Assembly (NCBI RefSeq): GCF_020882245.1
Contig: NC_083599.1
Span: forward strand, 14,642,865-14,706,864
Source: Rhopalosiphum padi
Lineage: Eukaryota; Arthropoda; Insecta; Hemiptera; Aphididae
DNA length: 64,000 nt
Direction of reading: 5' to 3'
Part shown: piece after piece, positions 12,441 to 25,434 of the stretch
Position numbering within the stretch: position 1 is the first letter of the stretch
Layout: the number at the start of each line of letters is the position of its first letter
Translations under genes and position numbers: made by a program
Notes under the pieces: model-generated
Seen by the model: only the letters and a program-made list of their open reading frames with translations
Told to the model about the DNA's origin: nothing
Database searches by the model: none

Positions 12441-15400
12441 CACCGACTGTATTACTATTATTATTATTATTATTATAAACTCCGTTTCGTATAATTTATC
12501 GCATACGATATATTATGTATGTACGACTAATAATAATATATGTTATAATAATATATTATTATAATAGTATCGACGACGGAGTTCGCGAAGTCCATCGAAC
12601 GCGTTATAAAATAATATACCACACAATATATAATTGATCACATTCCATCGCGTGTCCCTCAATAGTTTTCGCGCTCGTACCGCCGTCATAAGTTTACCGC
12701 GTCCTCTCGCCGAACCTCTTATTATTATGATATTATAACCATCACGCAACACTGAATATAACAACTAATTAATAGTAAGTATTGTGTTGTTATAACGTCT
12801 CTATATATTCATGTATATACGAACTATATATTATTATATATTATAGCTCAACCATATCACACGCGTGTTTTTTTTTTAATCGCAGTAGGTTAGATAAATA
12901 ATAAACGCTTTTTATTAATTTATAACAATCATAAAATAATATTATATAATAGATACACCTACCCAGTCCCCACTGGCACGTTGTCTAATTTTTCTAAATT
13001 CTACATAAATTTCCGGATTTCATTAAAAACTGGTGTGCACGTTTACATAATTTTTATTGGCACGGCATACCAGTTTTTCAAAACCAATCTCTACAGTTGC
13101 TTTTATATCTCGAAATAATAGCTATAAACTATATAGGCACTAGGCAGTAGCGTAACCAATAACCATGAAATATAACTGAGAAATTAAGTTTTTATACGCC
13201 TTTTGATATAAATACAAATCTATAGTGTTGTAACTTATACAAAGGTATTATTTAGATTCACGAAAGAATTATTTTTATCAAAATTTCTGACCTTTATTCA
13301 GCATTTTTATAAAGACTTATACCATAATTCCTTGTATGTCTTGCCCCCCTCATAAAAAAAAAAATAAATAAATAAATTATAAAAATTCCAATGATATCCA
13401 TATTATTAATATTGATTTGATTAAGTATTCCTATACAAAATGAATATAATTTGATTACTAATAATAGTAATTATGTACGTATTAAATATATATAACGCAC
13501 ACATAAAAAATAATATTCAAGCATAATATCTAATCACACCTAACCAGTAAGGCAGTAACTACCCCCATTATAAGAATGCGTCGCTTCAATTATAAAAAAG
13601 TTGAACTTCACTTCTCAAATATTCCAATGCAAACTGTACTTTTACATAATCATACTGTTCTCTTTAGTATAATATCATAATAACATCTTATGCAAATATG
13701 TTTGGTTATTTTATGGATAAAATAGATTCGTTATATAAATCGAATTGTACTTTGTTTATTTTTATACGTATATAATATAATAGTTTTATCTCCCAGTTTC
13801 TCTAGAAAATCACTTATTATTAGTAACATTTATAAATTAATAAGTGATATGGTATTGACTTAGAGTTATGTACCTATTCCGTCTCTGTGGTTGATAAAAT
13901 GATATATATTGATACATTGAATATTTGTAGAAATAAGTACGACGTTAACATATTTCATATTGAACTTAAATAGAAAACAGTTAAAGTACCTAAAATTTCT
14001 GATGCATGAATATGCAACTATCAGACTGCTGCAGGTAAACTTCAATTACCCAGTTGGAAAAGATCAAGAATATCTTTATTTTATTTTTAACTTATCCTTT
14101 ATATATTTAATATCAGTTATTAAAGTTAATAACCTGGTTGCCATTTGTACTAATGCTATGAGTTGATCTACAAAAATATCTAAATTCAATAAATTTCATT
14201 TTAATGACTTACAAAAATACAAAAGTCTGTTATCAACTCTTCTAAGTCAAAATATGATAACACATTTTTAACCTTTTTAATTCAGCACTTATTTATATGT
14301 TAGTTGTAAATGTTGTAATTCATATAAAATACATCGAAGTTTACGAATGTTATTGTTTCTATATTTTAAAAATCCTTAATAGTTTTTATGTACCTATCTT
14401 TATCCCTCTACATTAGCATAGAAGAACACAATTTTATTATCAAATTACTTATAAGTTTCAAATTATTTACGGCTTTTATAACTAATATTATATATTACTC
14501 AAATAACATTATATTTTTCAACCAAACTGAACATTTATTTTCTTCATAAATTATTCCATGAACTTGTAGGTACACGTCACTTGATGCCTTGATGGTTAAA
14601 CTTTTTTTTCAAAGACTGACATTTCAATTTACTATTATACTTGCAAGTTTTGTATACAGCCATCATTGATTGGTTTTATGTTTGTAGAACGATCTAAAAA
14701 TGTCAATATTTTATTTTTATCAAATGATGATATATATCTTCTTATTCATACGTTACTCAGTTACTGCATCATAATATTTTGAATAAAACATTTTTGTTTT
14801 AACCCAAACAAATATATATATATATATTATATATTTATTATATTCAATTCCCGAGTTTTACTGACCATTAAATTTATTAAGTTATTGAAAATCCACGTAT
14901 TGAGTATAATATGATCCATATGATTGAGTGTATTTATTATATCAATATAATATCGCCTCCTCTTTAAATGATGGCACTTTTAATTCGTATTTTATTATTT
15001 TGATTATTTTTTTTTAAAGTAACAAAACAACTGATCCAATATTTTACAAATAAATGAAAACACTCGATATGATAAACAGGTTAATATAATATTATAGATT
15101 AATCAAATGCACATAATAGAAAAACATGTAATTTATTTAAATGGTAGTTGTTCTAACTGGTCAACTAGGCAACTGTTTGTTTAACTATACGTGATAAACT
15201 AATACGATAATCAAAAGAATTTGTCACATAATCACTCGCTTTCAATGAATAATTCCTAATAGGTATATTATACAGAGTAATATTAATTTTTACTGACTAT
15301 TATTATGTACCAGATAATAATTAAATTATAAAATAAAAAATGTTAAAAAATTTAAAACACTTTTAAAATAGGTACTATCTCCCGTATACTCTCAAAATCT

Positions 15401-17379
15401 CCTTGTATTAAAAATAAGCAGAATTTGATTTTTATGACCTTAAAAACCATAAAAAAGAATATATAGGAAAAAATGTTTATGACATAAAAATATCAAAGTA
15501 TTCTTTTAAAGAAAATCAAGCATGATATTATAAAATATGTAAAAAAAATTAACACTCATTGAAAATACATGTTATACAATTTCAATAACTTATTTTAATA
15601 ATATTTTAACACTTTTTATTCTTGGTAGCTTATAAAAATTTTTGATATTTAAAATTTTAGAAAATTATATCTACAACGTATATTATTTTCAAAATAGGAT
15701 CTATAATTTTCTAAAAAAAATGCTTCTACGTCATCCCAAATAGATTTATAATTTGGTCTAAAATGTGCAAAACTAAAAGAAAAAATATATGATGAGTTAT
15801 AAAAAGTCTAGCTTACTAATAACTTATATTTTTAAATTAACCGATAAAAGCAATACCTAGCAGATTACTTTACTATATTATAGTACTTTATAGTTTATAT
15901 ATACATGTTATATGTCTAGTTATATCGAACTGTTTTAACTTAATCAATTTATACCTAGGTTATTACACGTGACTTCTCTACTATTATATGTATTATATGT
16001 AAATTCGATCTTCGATTATTTGTCTATCGAAAATAATATAGATACTTAAATATTATCGTATTTTAGAAATTTCGTTATTAAATTGAAATATATGTAGGTT
16101 ATAAATACAACCATATATATAGTTATTGAATTCAAATTTTTAAATGTTTAATGAATAGAAAAGTTATTGCTGTATTTAAATTTAGTGTTAAATTCTTATC
16201 AAATATGTATCTATTTATTATTTAGCGTGTATATGGTTTGTGGTTACATACATTGATTAGACTAATAATAATATGATAAACATACGATGATAGATTGAAT
16301 TAATATATGACAAATAAATGTATCAGGTATCTATAAACTTTATCCAGAATGAAAATAATAAGACATTACTATCAAATTAAAAATAAGCATAGCTATGGTT
16401 ATGAATTTTTGTTGACAATGATAAATATGTATTTGATTAGTTATGAATTTATGATACTGGTTTTATTATTGTTTTGTCATAATTTGTTAATTGTTACATC
16501 AGTCAAAAATAGAAATAATAGAATCTTAATTTATGGTATAATTACTTATTAACGTTTTTAAAATATTTTTTATTTTGAAGTCATCTCAATATATTTAAAT
16601 TGAATTTCGAACTGTTAATCAGTGTTGTCTCGCTACACGAGGATATATATTTTTTTAAGTTCGGCTAAAATCGATGCGTTTTAAATTATGGTACTCTAAG
16701 TTTTAATATGTCACATAAAAATGTTTTTGTTGTCGCAAGGTAAATGATGTACCTATATTTTAAAGTTTAAATGATCGAAATGGAGTGGCATAGAGGTAGA
16801 TTGGTATAGATAGAAGCCAGTAGGTACCAATAGTTTCATGTCAAAGGTTTGAAATTCATTTAGTATACATCGAAATTCTTAGAAAAAGATAATGAAAATA
16901 AATTATTTAAATTATTATGTTAAATTTATTAAAATCTAACTTAACTATACTTTTTAAATTAATATATGAATCATTTAAAAGCATTTTTTTTGCTAATCGT
17001 CATATTATTATTATTAATTTTATTTAAAACGATTAAGTAGGTATACAGTATAATTATGTATGAAGCTAATAAAATCAATAATGGCAAAAATATTTCAATT
17101 TTTAATTTTATGGATTATTTTTAAATGAACTGAAAAAAATTTAATTAAATTTAATGGTGAATTAAACTATAAAAAAACTATAGTCAAGTTCTTAAGTTAG
17201 CTAAATTATTAACTAACTATATATATATTATATACTATATAGCTAATAATTGTATTGAGTCTTTAAAAAAACTTTTTAAATTAACTCTAGTCTGCAATGC
17301 CTTTGATCACGTGTATTGTATGTTTGTATATAACTATAAGTTACAGTCTAAAGAATAACTGTTGCGATGAGAATAGAAA

Positions 17380-17660
17380 AACGATGGCGGATAACGCGTA
17401 TACCGCCGCCGTCGCAGCATTCTGTCCCGGGTGTAATATACGACCGCGCGATGTACGTGCGAATATTCGCGTGCCGCAAAGCCATAACGTATATTATAAT
17501 ACGCTAAACAATAATGGTTTTGCGCGTAAATTATATGGAATACACCTATACATTTTAATGTAATATAGCTGCGCGGTTTTTTTAATGAGAAATTTGAGCC
17601 GTTCGTGTAACCCGACTCTCGGGCGGCGGCGGCGACGGTAGTCAAAACAATATTAAATAC
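17380..17660. promoter_or_regulatory. Small GC-rich island
   Basis: A 280-bp CpG-containing island lies about 3.8 kb upstream of the paired-domain exon. Overlapping open frames on both strands (about 90-100 codons) have no recognisable domain. It is the nearest such island to the Pax exon and a candidate enhancer or promoter, on composition alone. Confidence 0.25.
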
Positions 17661-19839
17661 GCGCGCACACTAAAACGATATGGCGTGTGTAATGTGTATG
17701 CACACTACGAGTGTACATTTATTCTTATATAATATGTGGCAATACAACATTAGTATATACAAATTACATTATAGGTTATATGTCACCGGAAATGTATAAC
17801 GCATATTATTATATATTTATAGGTAGGTATATACATACAAATATACAAAAACGCACTTGAACCCATCGAATCGTTCTTCACGGTTGTATGTAATATTATC
17901 TGTAGCCGATGGATTAAACAATGAACGAATACCATCGTCATTTGTTTAAACTCGCGGAATGTATACCACCGACTGCCGAGTAATTTGTAAAATGTCTTGC
18001 GAAATTCAGTGATAAATGCCCACTTTTATATAATAAATAATTATACAACAACACGACCGCGGTTTCAAACATATTATTATATAGTTATAAACTTATAACG
18101 TACAGGGACGTTTAACGATTTATAAAAAGATATTAAAAAAATATATATTAATATACACTTTTATGGAATGTAGATAATATTTAGTTATCGTGATATTAAG
18201 AATTGTATAATACTACTGCTAAATGCGTACACCTACTGACTGACTACCTAGCTAGTATAGTTATCTATAGTATACTTTTATACTTATAGACTCCGCCCAT
18301 ATAATACCGGTTAAATATCAGTAGATATACAGAAATTATTTTTATGCGATGTGGGTATAGTAAAAACATATAATATTATATATATCTAAAAAATAAAATG
18401 AGATATAAAACGCAGTTTATTATGCAAACATATATACAACTAATAGATATTTTTATCTGAATTCTTTTCGATGGATTTTATGTTTTGAAAATGTTCTATT
18501 TAATAAAAAAACCCACAGTTTAAAATACGTATATATCGATTACCTATACTGGCAATACTATATATAGATATAGAATATAGATAGGTAAATATACCAATAC
18601 ATATCTCATCTAAATTAATTTATATTTATGTATTTATAAAATATATACTCCTATATATTTACACGGTGACTTAACATTCTTACTTAAACTTGCAATTCAA
18701 TTATTATAGATTATGAAGGGGAAAAACGTGTAAAACATTTTACTATAGATATTTATTTTTAATTCAATATAATAAATTATAAGTACTTATAAAATAATTA
18801 AAACGTTTAACTGAATTTTATTCAGTATTTATAATATAGTATTCATACCTAAATAACTATATAGATATTTAGTAATCTACATAGTAAGGATATTGAATAA
18901 TAATAGAGGAACACACATTCTTATAGGTATATTGTATTACAATTTTAAAGTTTAAGTTGATGCAATAGCAATAGTGATTATTTGTTACTTTTAATATTAT
19001 TTTAAATAAATTTGATCCACATAAATTATGTTGGTAACTTCATCTCAATTTATCATAATATTTTCAACATTTATAATAATAATCTAAAGATCTGTTATAA
19101 ATTTTAAAATGTACTTGCTAATAATATAAAAAGGTAGGCAAGTTAGGTGTCGAGTGGGTCACTGTTATGGGTACATTAAATTTTAATTAAATAATATATC
19201 ATTGTATACGAAAAATTACCATGAGCGGAAACGGTCTGCTTATATTAGATACTAACTATTTTATAAATTTATGATATGTTTTTTAGATGTAGCTAAAAGA
19301 ATATAATATATATATATTTTTATATAGGTAGATAATGTCTTATACCTAATCAACATATTTTTTAAATTTAATTTAGTACATATAATAAATTAATAATATA
19401 TTAGGGTAAGCATACATTCTAGTGGTTTTGTAAGAGGATTGTCCTTTGTTTAAGCTGTGTATCCTGTTGTCCTGGCAAACTTCTTTCAAACGCTTTGGGA
19501 GTTTACCAATTATGCTTAAAATGACCTTTTAATATACCAATTGCGCTCTGTCTTTTTTGGATAGATAGACCAATTGCGCTCAGTTGTTTTCAGGGTTTTT
19601 AATATTATTCTACATTACACCTAGTATATAAAAATACTTTTATAAAAATATGTATTTTAAATAGATTTATAGGTACTATTATCAACTTGTAGCTTGTCGT
19701 ATTTCCCGTAATTTCTTACGTTTTGCTTTAAATTAAGTATATTTGAATGTATATTAGTTAGCTATATTTAATTGTGTATATACATATGTAACTTTTTCCG
19801 CCGTGCAGTAAATTACATATGTCCATGTAAAAATAAGGA

Positions 19840-19915
19840 ACCTAAAATATAAGTAGTGCAATTGGTGTACTGATCTAAAATTTAAGCGGCGCAATCGGTG
19901 TACTGACCTAAAATG
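19840..19915. repeat. 33-bp direct repeat pair with inverted partners nearby
   Basis: Units at 19850-19882 and 19883-19915 share GCAAT(T/C)GGTGTACTGA(T/C)CTAAAAT, and a partial unit precedes them. The inverse motif ACCAATTGCGCT appears twice near 19536-19580. The arrangement suggests sub-terminal repeats of a small non-autonomous transposon spanning roughly 19.5-19.9 kb, but I could not define ends or a target duplication. Confidence 0.45.
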
Positions 19916-20269
19916 AATTAACAAGTTTTTTTAAAAAAGTAAAGTAAATGAATAAAGGATTTGATAAAATTTTAAAAAGTATTAATATTACTTTATGTTT
20001 TTCAAAATAAAGTTTTTATATGTTTGATTTTAATAGTTTAACAATTATATTTTTTCACAATTAAAAATCGAAAAAAAAATATGATAAAATATATTAGTTT
20101 AAAAATATTATGGTTATTATTTTTGTTATATTTTTTATTTTTTAAATATGGTCACACTATAGTTTATACGATTTTTTTTTTTAAATAGCCATGGTTAAAA
20201 TACCATTATTTTAATAATACACTATTGGATGTACGTTTTTCCATACTTATTTTCTTATTTTTTCCTATT

Positions 20270-20470
20270 ATAAAAAAATTACTTGGAATTTGCCATTTTG
20301 ACCTATTTTCTATCCAAAACTCCTCTTAAAGTTTAAAATCGAAGCTTTTTTCTTCTACTTCTCGTTTAAACAGACATAAAAAAAATACACATGCGCATCT
20401 TTGTAAAATCAATACATTCATCACTCCACTCAAAATCTGTATTGTATTTAACTTTGGATTTAAAATTAAA
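20270..20470. repeat. Dispersed repeat, related copy at about 57000-57060
   Basis: The block TTGTAAAATCAATACATTCA followed by TCAC is shared almost exactly between about 20400 and 57010, with similar flanks (…AAAATCTG / …AGAATCTA). This marks an interspersed element family. Ends were not determined. Confidence 0.5.
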
Positions 20471-21448
20471 ATAAATGAAGTATATACAAAAATACTGTGT
20501 CTGCATGTAGTATCTTTCAGTATATTTACATCTCATATAGGAGTTGGTAAAGTATAGTTAATAATAATATATATTTTTATGTGACATATAAAAACCTAAT
20601 TTCGAATATTATCTCAAAGAAAATAAATAATTAGTTAATGTAAAATTCTCAATAAAACGACTTTTCTTTATTATATTGTCCTACGCGTTTTAATTAAAAT
20701 AATTCAATATTTTAATAAAGAGTTTTAATCATATTTTTATACTATACTATTTTATACTATAATAAATCTAAACATAAGTATATAATTGGTATAACACCAT
20801 TAATGAATCTTTATTATGTAATTAGTAGTATATAGAGAACGGACTTAAATTCTCTAAAAAACAAGAAAAATAATTTAAAAAAAACATTGAATGCACTCAT
20901 AACTATAAATGTTCTTAAAAATATTTTTTACATTGAATAAATTCTTTTTCTTATTAATTATTCGTTTAATTGCATTTATGTATATAAATACCCAAGTGTA
21001 TGTTCGTGTCAACAAAATAATTTCGTATGACAAACCGTATTTTAGGTGTCGATGGTGTTATATTTATTCGATCGGTAAAAACATAAGAAATAATGAAAAT
21101 AGAAGTACGACAAGGCAAAATAAATATAATATTTTATTTTATTTTTTTAGAATGAATTTTAACTAAATTTTTATAAAATTGTATCCATTGCTATATAAAA
21201 CTGCCTTAGAAATATAAAGATGTATTAAAAATGTGAAAAAAACCGCAAAATAAAAATTCTATTTTTTATAATTTCTTGATGTATAAAAATGAACTTTGAG
21301 CTTGAAAAACAATGTTTTCGGAAATTCAGAATAAATGGAATTTGCAATCAATTCAACACCCTAGACCCCTATTATAGTGATATGTCATTTATAATTGTTC
21401 TAACGATAATATTATATTATTAATAATAATAAACGATTGTGTTTACAG

Positions 21449-21909
21449 AATTACATAATCGGCTTTCTCAAATGTTATTGGAACCGCAGCAGCAGCACGG
21501 TGGTGGCGAAGAGAGAGGCGACGAACGGCATCGTCGCCATGGACGGCACCATCACGACGAGCACATGAGTGACGGCGGTGGCAACGAACAACAGCAGCAA
21601 ATGCTGTTACTACACCAACACCACCTGAACCAGCAACACTTGCAGCACCAACAGCATCACCCGCACCAGCAAGGCCATCAGTTACTTCAACAGTTGCCGC
21701 AACATCAGCAACAGCAGCAGCAGCAGCAGCAGCACCAAGACAATGAACTACAACAGCACCAACAGATGCAGCAGCAACGCCAACACGAACCGTTGGACGG
21801 TCACCATCACCAACACCACCAACTGCATCACGAGCAACAGCTGCACGATCTCCACCACCAAAACCTACAGCACCAGCAAAACCTACAACAGCACCAGCAG
21901 AGCCTCCAA

Positions 21910-21941
<32 letters not shown>

Positions 21942-23301
21942 CGGCGAGGTGAACCAGCTGGGCGGGGTGTTCGTCAACGGCCGGCCGTTGCCCAACGCGG
22001 TCCGCGTGCGCATCGTCGAACTGGCCCGCGTCGGCATCCGGCCGTGCGACATCAGCCGGCAGCTGCGCGTCTCGCACGGGTGCGTGTCCAAAATCCTCGC
22101 CCGGTACCACGAGACCGGAAGCGTGCTACCCGGGGCCATCGGCGGCAGCAAGCCACGGGTGACCACGCCCCGGGTGGTGGCGTACATCGGCCGGTTGAAG
22201 CGCAAAGATCCGGGCGTGTTCGCGTGGGAGATCCGCGACCGGCTGCTCGCCGACGGCGTGTGCGACAAGTTCAACGTGCCCAGCGTGTCCAGCATCAGCC
22301 GGATATTGCGCAACAAGATCGGATCGTCGGGACCGACGCAGCAGAACGCGGCGTCGCAGCAGCCGACGGCCGTCATGACCGGTGCGGGCGGCCTGTCGCC
22401 GACCACCGCCGCGGCGGCGCACCACATGTACGGGCCGTACCACCACCACCACCACCATCACCACCCGTCCGCGTCGCCGCCGCCGCCGTCCGTGGCCGCG
22501 GGCTATCAGCTCCACCACCAACACGGCCAATACCACCACCAACACCACCAGCTCTACCACAACCATCACTACCAACAGCACCAACACCTGTGTTCGCCGC
22601 CACCGCCGCCGCCGCCCTCGTCGGGTCTGTCGCCCGCCGTGCCGCCGGCCACGGGTGGCTCGGCGTGTTGTTCTCCGACCGTGCCGGCCGCGGCGTCCAG
22701 GTCTCTGACGTCGCCGTCGCTGGCCACACAGCTACAACCGCCGGCGCCGCCGCCGCCGCAGCACTGTTGGCCGAGTCCGCACGCCGTCACCGACATACTC
22801 GCGGCCGCGGCCGCTGCTCAGCAACAGCATCAGCACCACCAACACTTACACCCGTCGCACCCGCACCACCTGCATGCGTCGCAACACCACCCGAACGGCC
22901 ATTACGGCGTCGGCGGCGGAAGCGGCGGTGGCGGGGGCAGCGAATCAGCGGCCGCCACGACGGCTGCCGCCGCAGCAGCCGCCGCAGCAGCAGCCGCGGC
23001 CGCGGCGGCCAATTACGACACGACGGCCGGCGGTAGCGCCGCCGCAGCCGCGGCCGCCGCGGCGTACAACACGTACTGCAGCAGTTACTACCATCACGCG
23101 ATGGTGTACGCGGCCACGGCGGCGGGCAGTATTGCGGCGGCCGGCCGCCATCCGTCGCACCACCTGAGCACGACGCCGCCGTGCACGGCAGCGGCCGTGT
23201 GGCCACACTCGATAGGACCGCCGCCGCCGCCGCTGCCGCCGCCCGCACAGTCGCCGACGCCGTCACCGCCGACATCGGCCGCGGCGTCGACCACCGCGTG
23301 A
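21449..23301 (+). CDS. Poxm: Pax1/9-class paired-domain transcription factor (Pox meso), main exon
   Basis: This is a DNA-binding developmental regulator; Drosophila Pox meso acts in somatic mesoderm. The exon begins after TTTACAG at 21449 and runs 617 codons to TGA. The order is a Gln/His-rich leader of about 165 residues, a complete paired domain at 21943-22323 (GEVNQLGG … RILRNKIG, 127 residues) with both PAI and RED halves, His/Pro/Ala-rich sequence, the octapeptide HAVTDILA at 22780-22803 (a Groucho-type repression motif), then long polyalanine runs. There is no homeodomain, as expected for Pax1/9, and the RED half (CDKFNVPSVSSISRILRN) fits that class rather than Pax2/5/8 or Pax3/7. The exon is strongly GC-rich against its AT-rich surroundings. 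If exon 561-624 is correct the protein is 638 residues; otherwise the first in-frame Met is at 21472. The family assignment is firm; the 5' end is not. Confidence 0.93.
21943..22323 (+). other. Paired DNA-binding domain
   Basis: 127 codons without a gap or stop. Conserved landmarks are VNQLGGVFVNGRPLP, IRPCDISRQLRVSHGCVSKIL, PGAIGGSKPR and the C-terminal NVPSVSSISRILRNKIG. The only coding irregularities in this exon lie outside the domain, in the homopolymers. Confidence 0.96.
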
Positions 23302-23559
23302 CCATTACCGCGGTGGTGAATTCTCAGAATGCATTACACCGACGGACGGAAGACAGAAATCATAAAATTATAATATAAATATTATCGTTGTGCGGTTTTT
23401 ATATATAGAAAAATACTTAAGGTATTTCGATGGTCACTCCGCTGGTGTGCGTTGGACGTCGCGTGTCCGCTATAGAACGTAAAGACTAAAAAAACGAATT
23501 ATGTACAATTATTTTATTAAACATATTAGTATAATATAATATAGGTACGGCGTCTGTGT

Positions 23560-23565
23560 AATAAA
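23560..23565 (+). terminator. Candidate polyadenylation signal of the Pax gene
   Basis: AATAAA lies 259 bases after the TGA and is the first canonical hexamer seen downstream of the stop. Cleavage would be expected 10-30 bases further on. Confidence 0.5.
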
Positions 23566-25281
23566 ATCGTGTTCATTTTATTATATTTTTTCACGATTCG
23601 TATACGATTTAAACTATAAATATTTTATTATTATTATTTTTTTTTTTAACTGATCTAATTGGATGTCGACATGATTTAATATTCATTAAAAACGATCATA
23701 ATATGATATTTTGTATATTATGTACAACTTAAACATTGAAAGTGGTAGAAACAAATAATTGTAGTTCGACCGACAAAATATAAATCCAATTGTCCGCCAT
23801 CACTCTTGTCTCGCCCATTGTATTACATGCATTATACATAATATACTTCCATAGGTTAAGCACATCATGTACACATATGTTTATAAATATATAATTTATT
23901 TAAATTTTTTTTTTGTTTTACATAAGCGTTTATTATATTATATTGAAATTTTACAACTGTGACTATGAAGTCGTTTTTTTTTTTTGTCAACTATATATTT
24001 ATGTATCACTCATATCGAACGAAATTTAAAACTAAAATGCCAATACTGTTGTTATATTAATCATCAGTCATGCTGACCCAAAATAAAGCAGTTGTAACCT
24101 GAATAATTATCGTGTAGGCGGTGGCCCGGAAACAGGGCCGTCCTGGACGATTTATGAGGATTAAAACTGCGTTATCATCAGTGGCGTACAGGGGCAAAAT
24201 CATAGATTGTAAAACGTCCCTAATTCAAAAATAAAGACATTTGTTTTATGCTATAAAAATATTCCAACGTCCTAGTAAACTTATGCTTAATTCTAACTAG
24301 GTGCCTGTATAGATATAAAAAAAAAAACTAATAAAAAAACTACCATAAAATGAATTTCCAACGTGCTGCAATCAGTCTAGCTGTGTCTATTGACAACACA
24401 CACGGAGTGTGGTGGTCATAATGTCCTAGTGCCACTATTATCGCATTATCAGAACAATACTATAACTAGAATGACTATAAACAAAAAGTGTTTTGATCAA
24501 ATACACTTTGTTTTAGTTAATACGTAAGTGTTGTGGACTGAAGGTCAAAAGTATAATAATTATTTAAATACATTGTAATGCAATAGTATATTATATTAAG
24601 ATACGATTAGACCTAATACCTATACTAATGCAGTATTGCAAGTTGACTTTATAAATACCTACAGTATTGTGAATTATAATTAATATTATAATTAGTACCT
24701 CTACAATACTATAAATTAATTAATAACAGAACAAGTCATATACGTTTTAAATATAATCTACTTATAAAAATGATGCTGAAGTGCTATTCGTTGGAAATCG
24801 CATCACGGCTGGAACAATTTGGCCAATTTTTATTTTTATTTTTAATATTCGGAATAAGTTTTTCCGAAAATAAAACTTGGAAAAGTTTTCTGGAAAATTA
24901 AAAAATTTGGAAAAAACTGAATGTGCATTTTTCTATGAAATTTTTGTCGTTATATGAATACGCGAACATATGCGTGGACTTGCTAAAATTGTTCATACAT
25001 GTATAGAGAGTTCTGATGACAACACTTATGTTACATTATATTTAATCATACCTAAATACCTACTTATTACACTTGAACACTCTGGCTGTTTATAGATTAC
25101 GTATATTGTATATTTGCCATGGAAATGCATTATTTTTGTTGTTAAAAGAGGTTAAATTTACTTTGTTTACAAATTTCAAACAATCGCAAACATATTTATT
25201 GAAATTTTTACAGTACAACGTCTGTTAAATCAACTAGTATACCTAACACAATATAGAATATACAAATATATTATTAATGAC

Positions 25282-25434
25282 CTACGAACTTTTTAAATCA
25301 ACAAATATGTCTGTGATATCATCATATTTAAGTTGGTCAGCAATTTCTTTTTCTATAATCAAGCTAAGTTTGTAACGTATCTCGGGAGTCACTGCAATAT
25401 TTGTAATTTTACTATCAAAAGTTATCACATTGTT
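25282..25434 (-). pseudogene. Isolated coding-like fragment, function unknown
   Basis: Fifty codons ending in TAG read as a well-balanced, non-repetitive peptide (…KITNIAVTPEIRYKLSL…EIADQLKYDDITDIF…). This is unlike the K/N/I/Y-rich noise elsewhere in this AT-rich stretch. Upstream on the same strand the frame is broken by several stops, although coding-like text (…SIETIDENLFNKET) continues for a while. It looks like the C-terminal remnant of a decayed gene or transposon protein. I do not recognise the family. Confidence 0.35.

Larger units (their letters stand above)
625..21448 (+). other. Long gene-free stretch, probable first intron of the Pax gene
   Basis: No convincing coding exon was found in these 20.8 kb on either strand. 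Open frames inside it coincide with GC-rich or simple-repeat DNA, or are short and carry no recognisable domain. The stretch holds GC/CpG islands (about 4060-6120, 11540-12440 and 17380-17660), microsatellites, a 34-bp tandem repeat and a 33-bp repeat pair. The rest is AT-rich sequence in which I see nothing specific. If 561-624 is exon 1, all of this is intronic. Long introns with regulatory islands are common in developmental transcription-factor genes. Confidence 0.4.

Noticed and set aside
13960..14166. Plus-strand 68-codon frame with a GTAAAC donor-like site
   Set aside because: The composition is typical AT-rich noise. The donor alone does not make an exon, and no partner was found.
21743..23378. 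Nine or so other-frame and antisense frames in the Pax exon
   Set aside because: Shadows of a GC-rich exon. They run through repeat codons, while the paired domain fixes the true frame.
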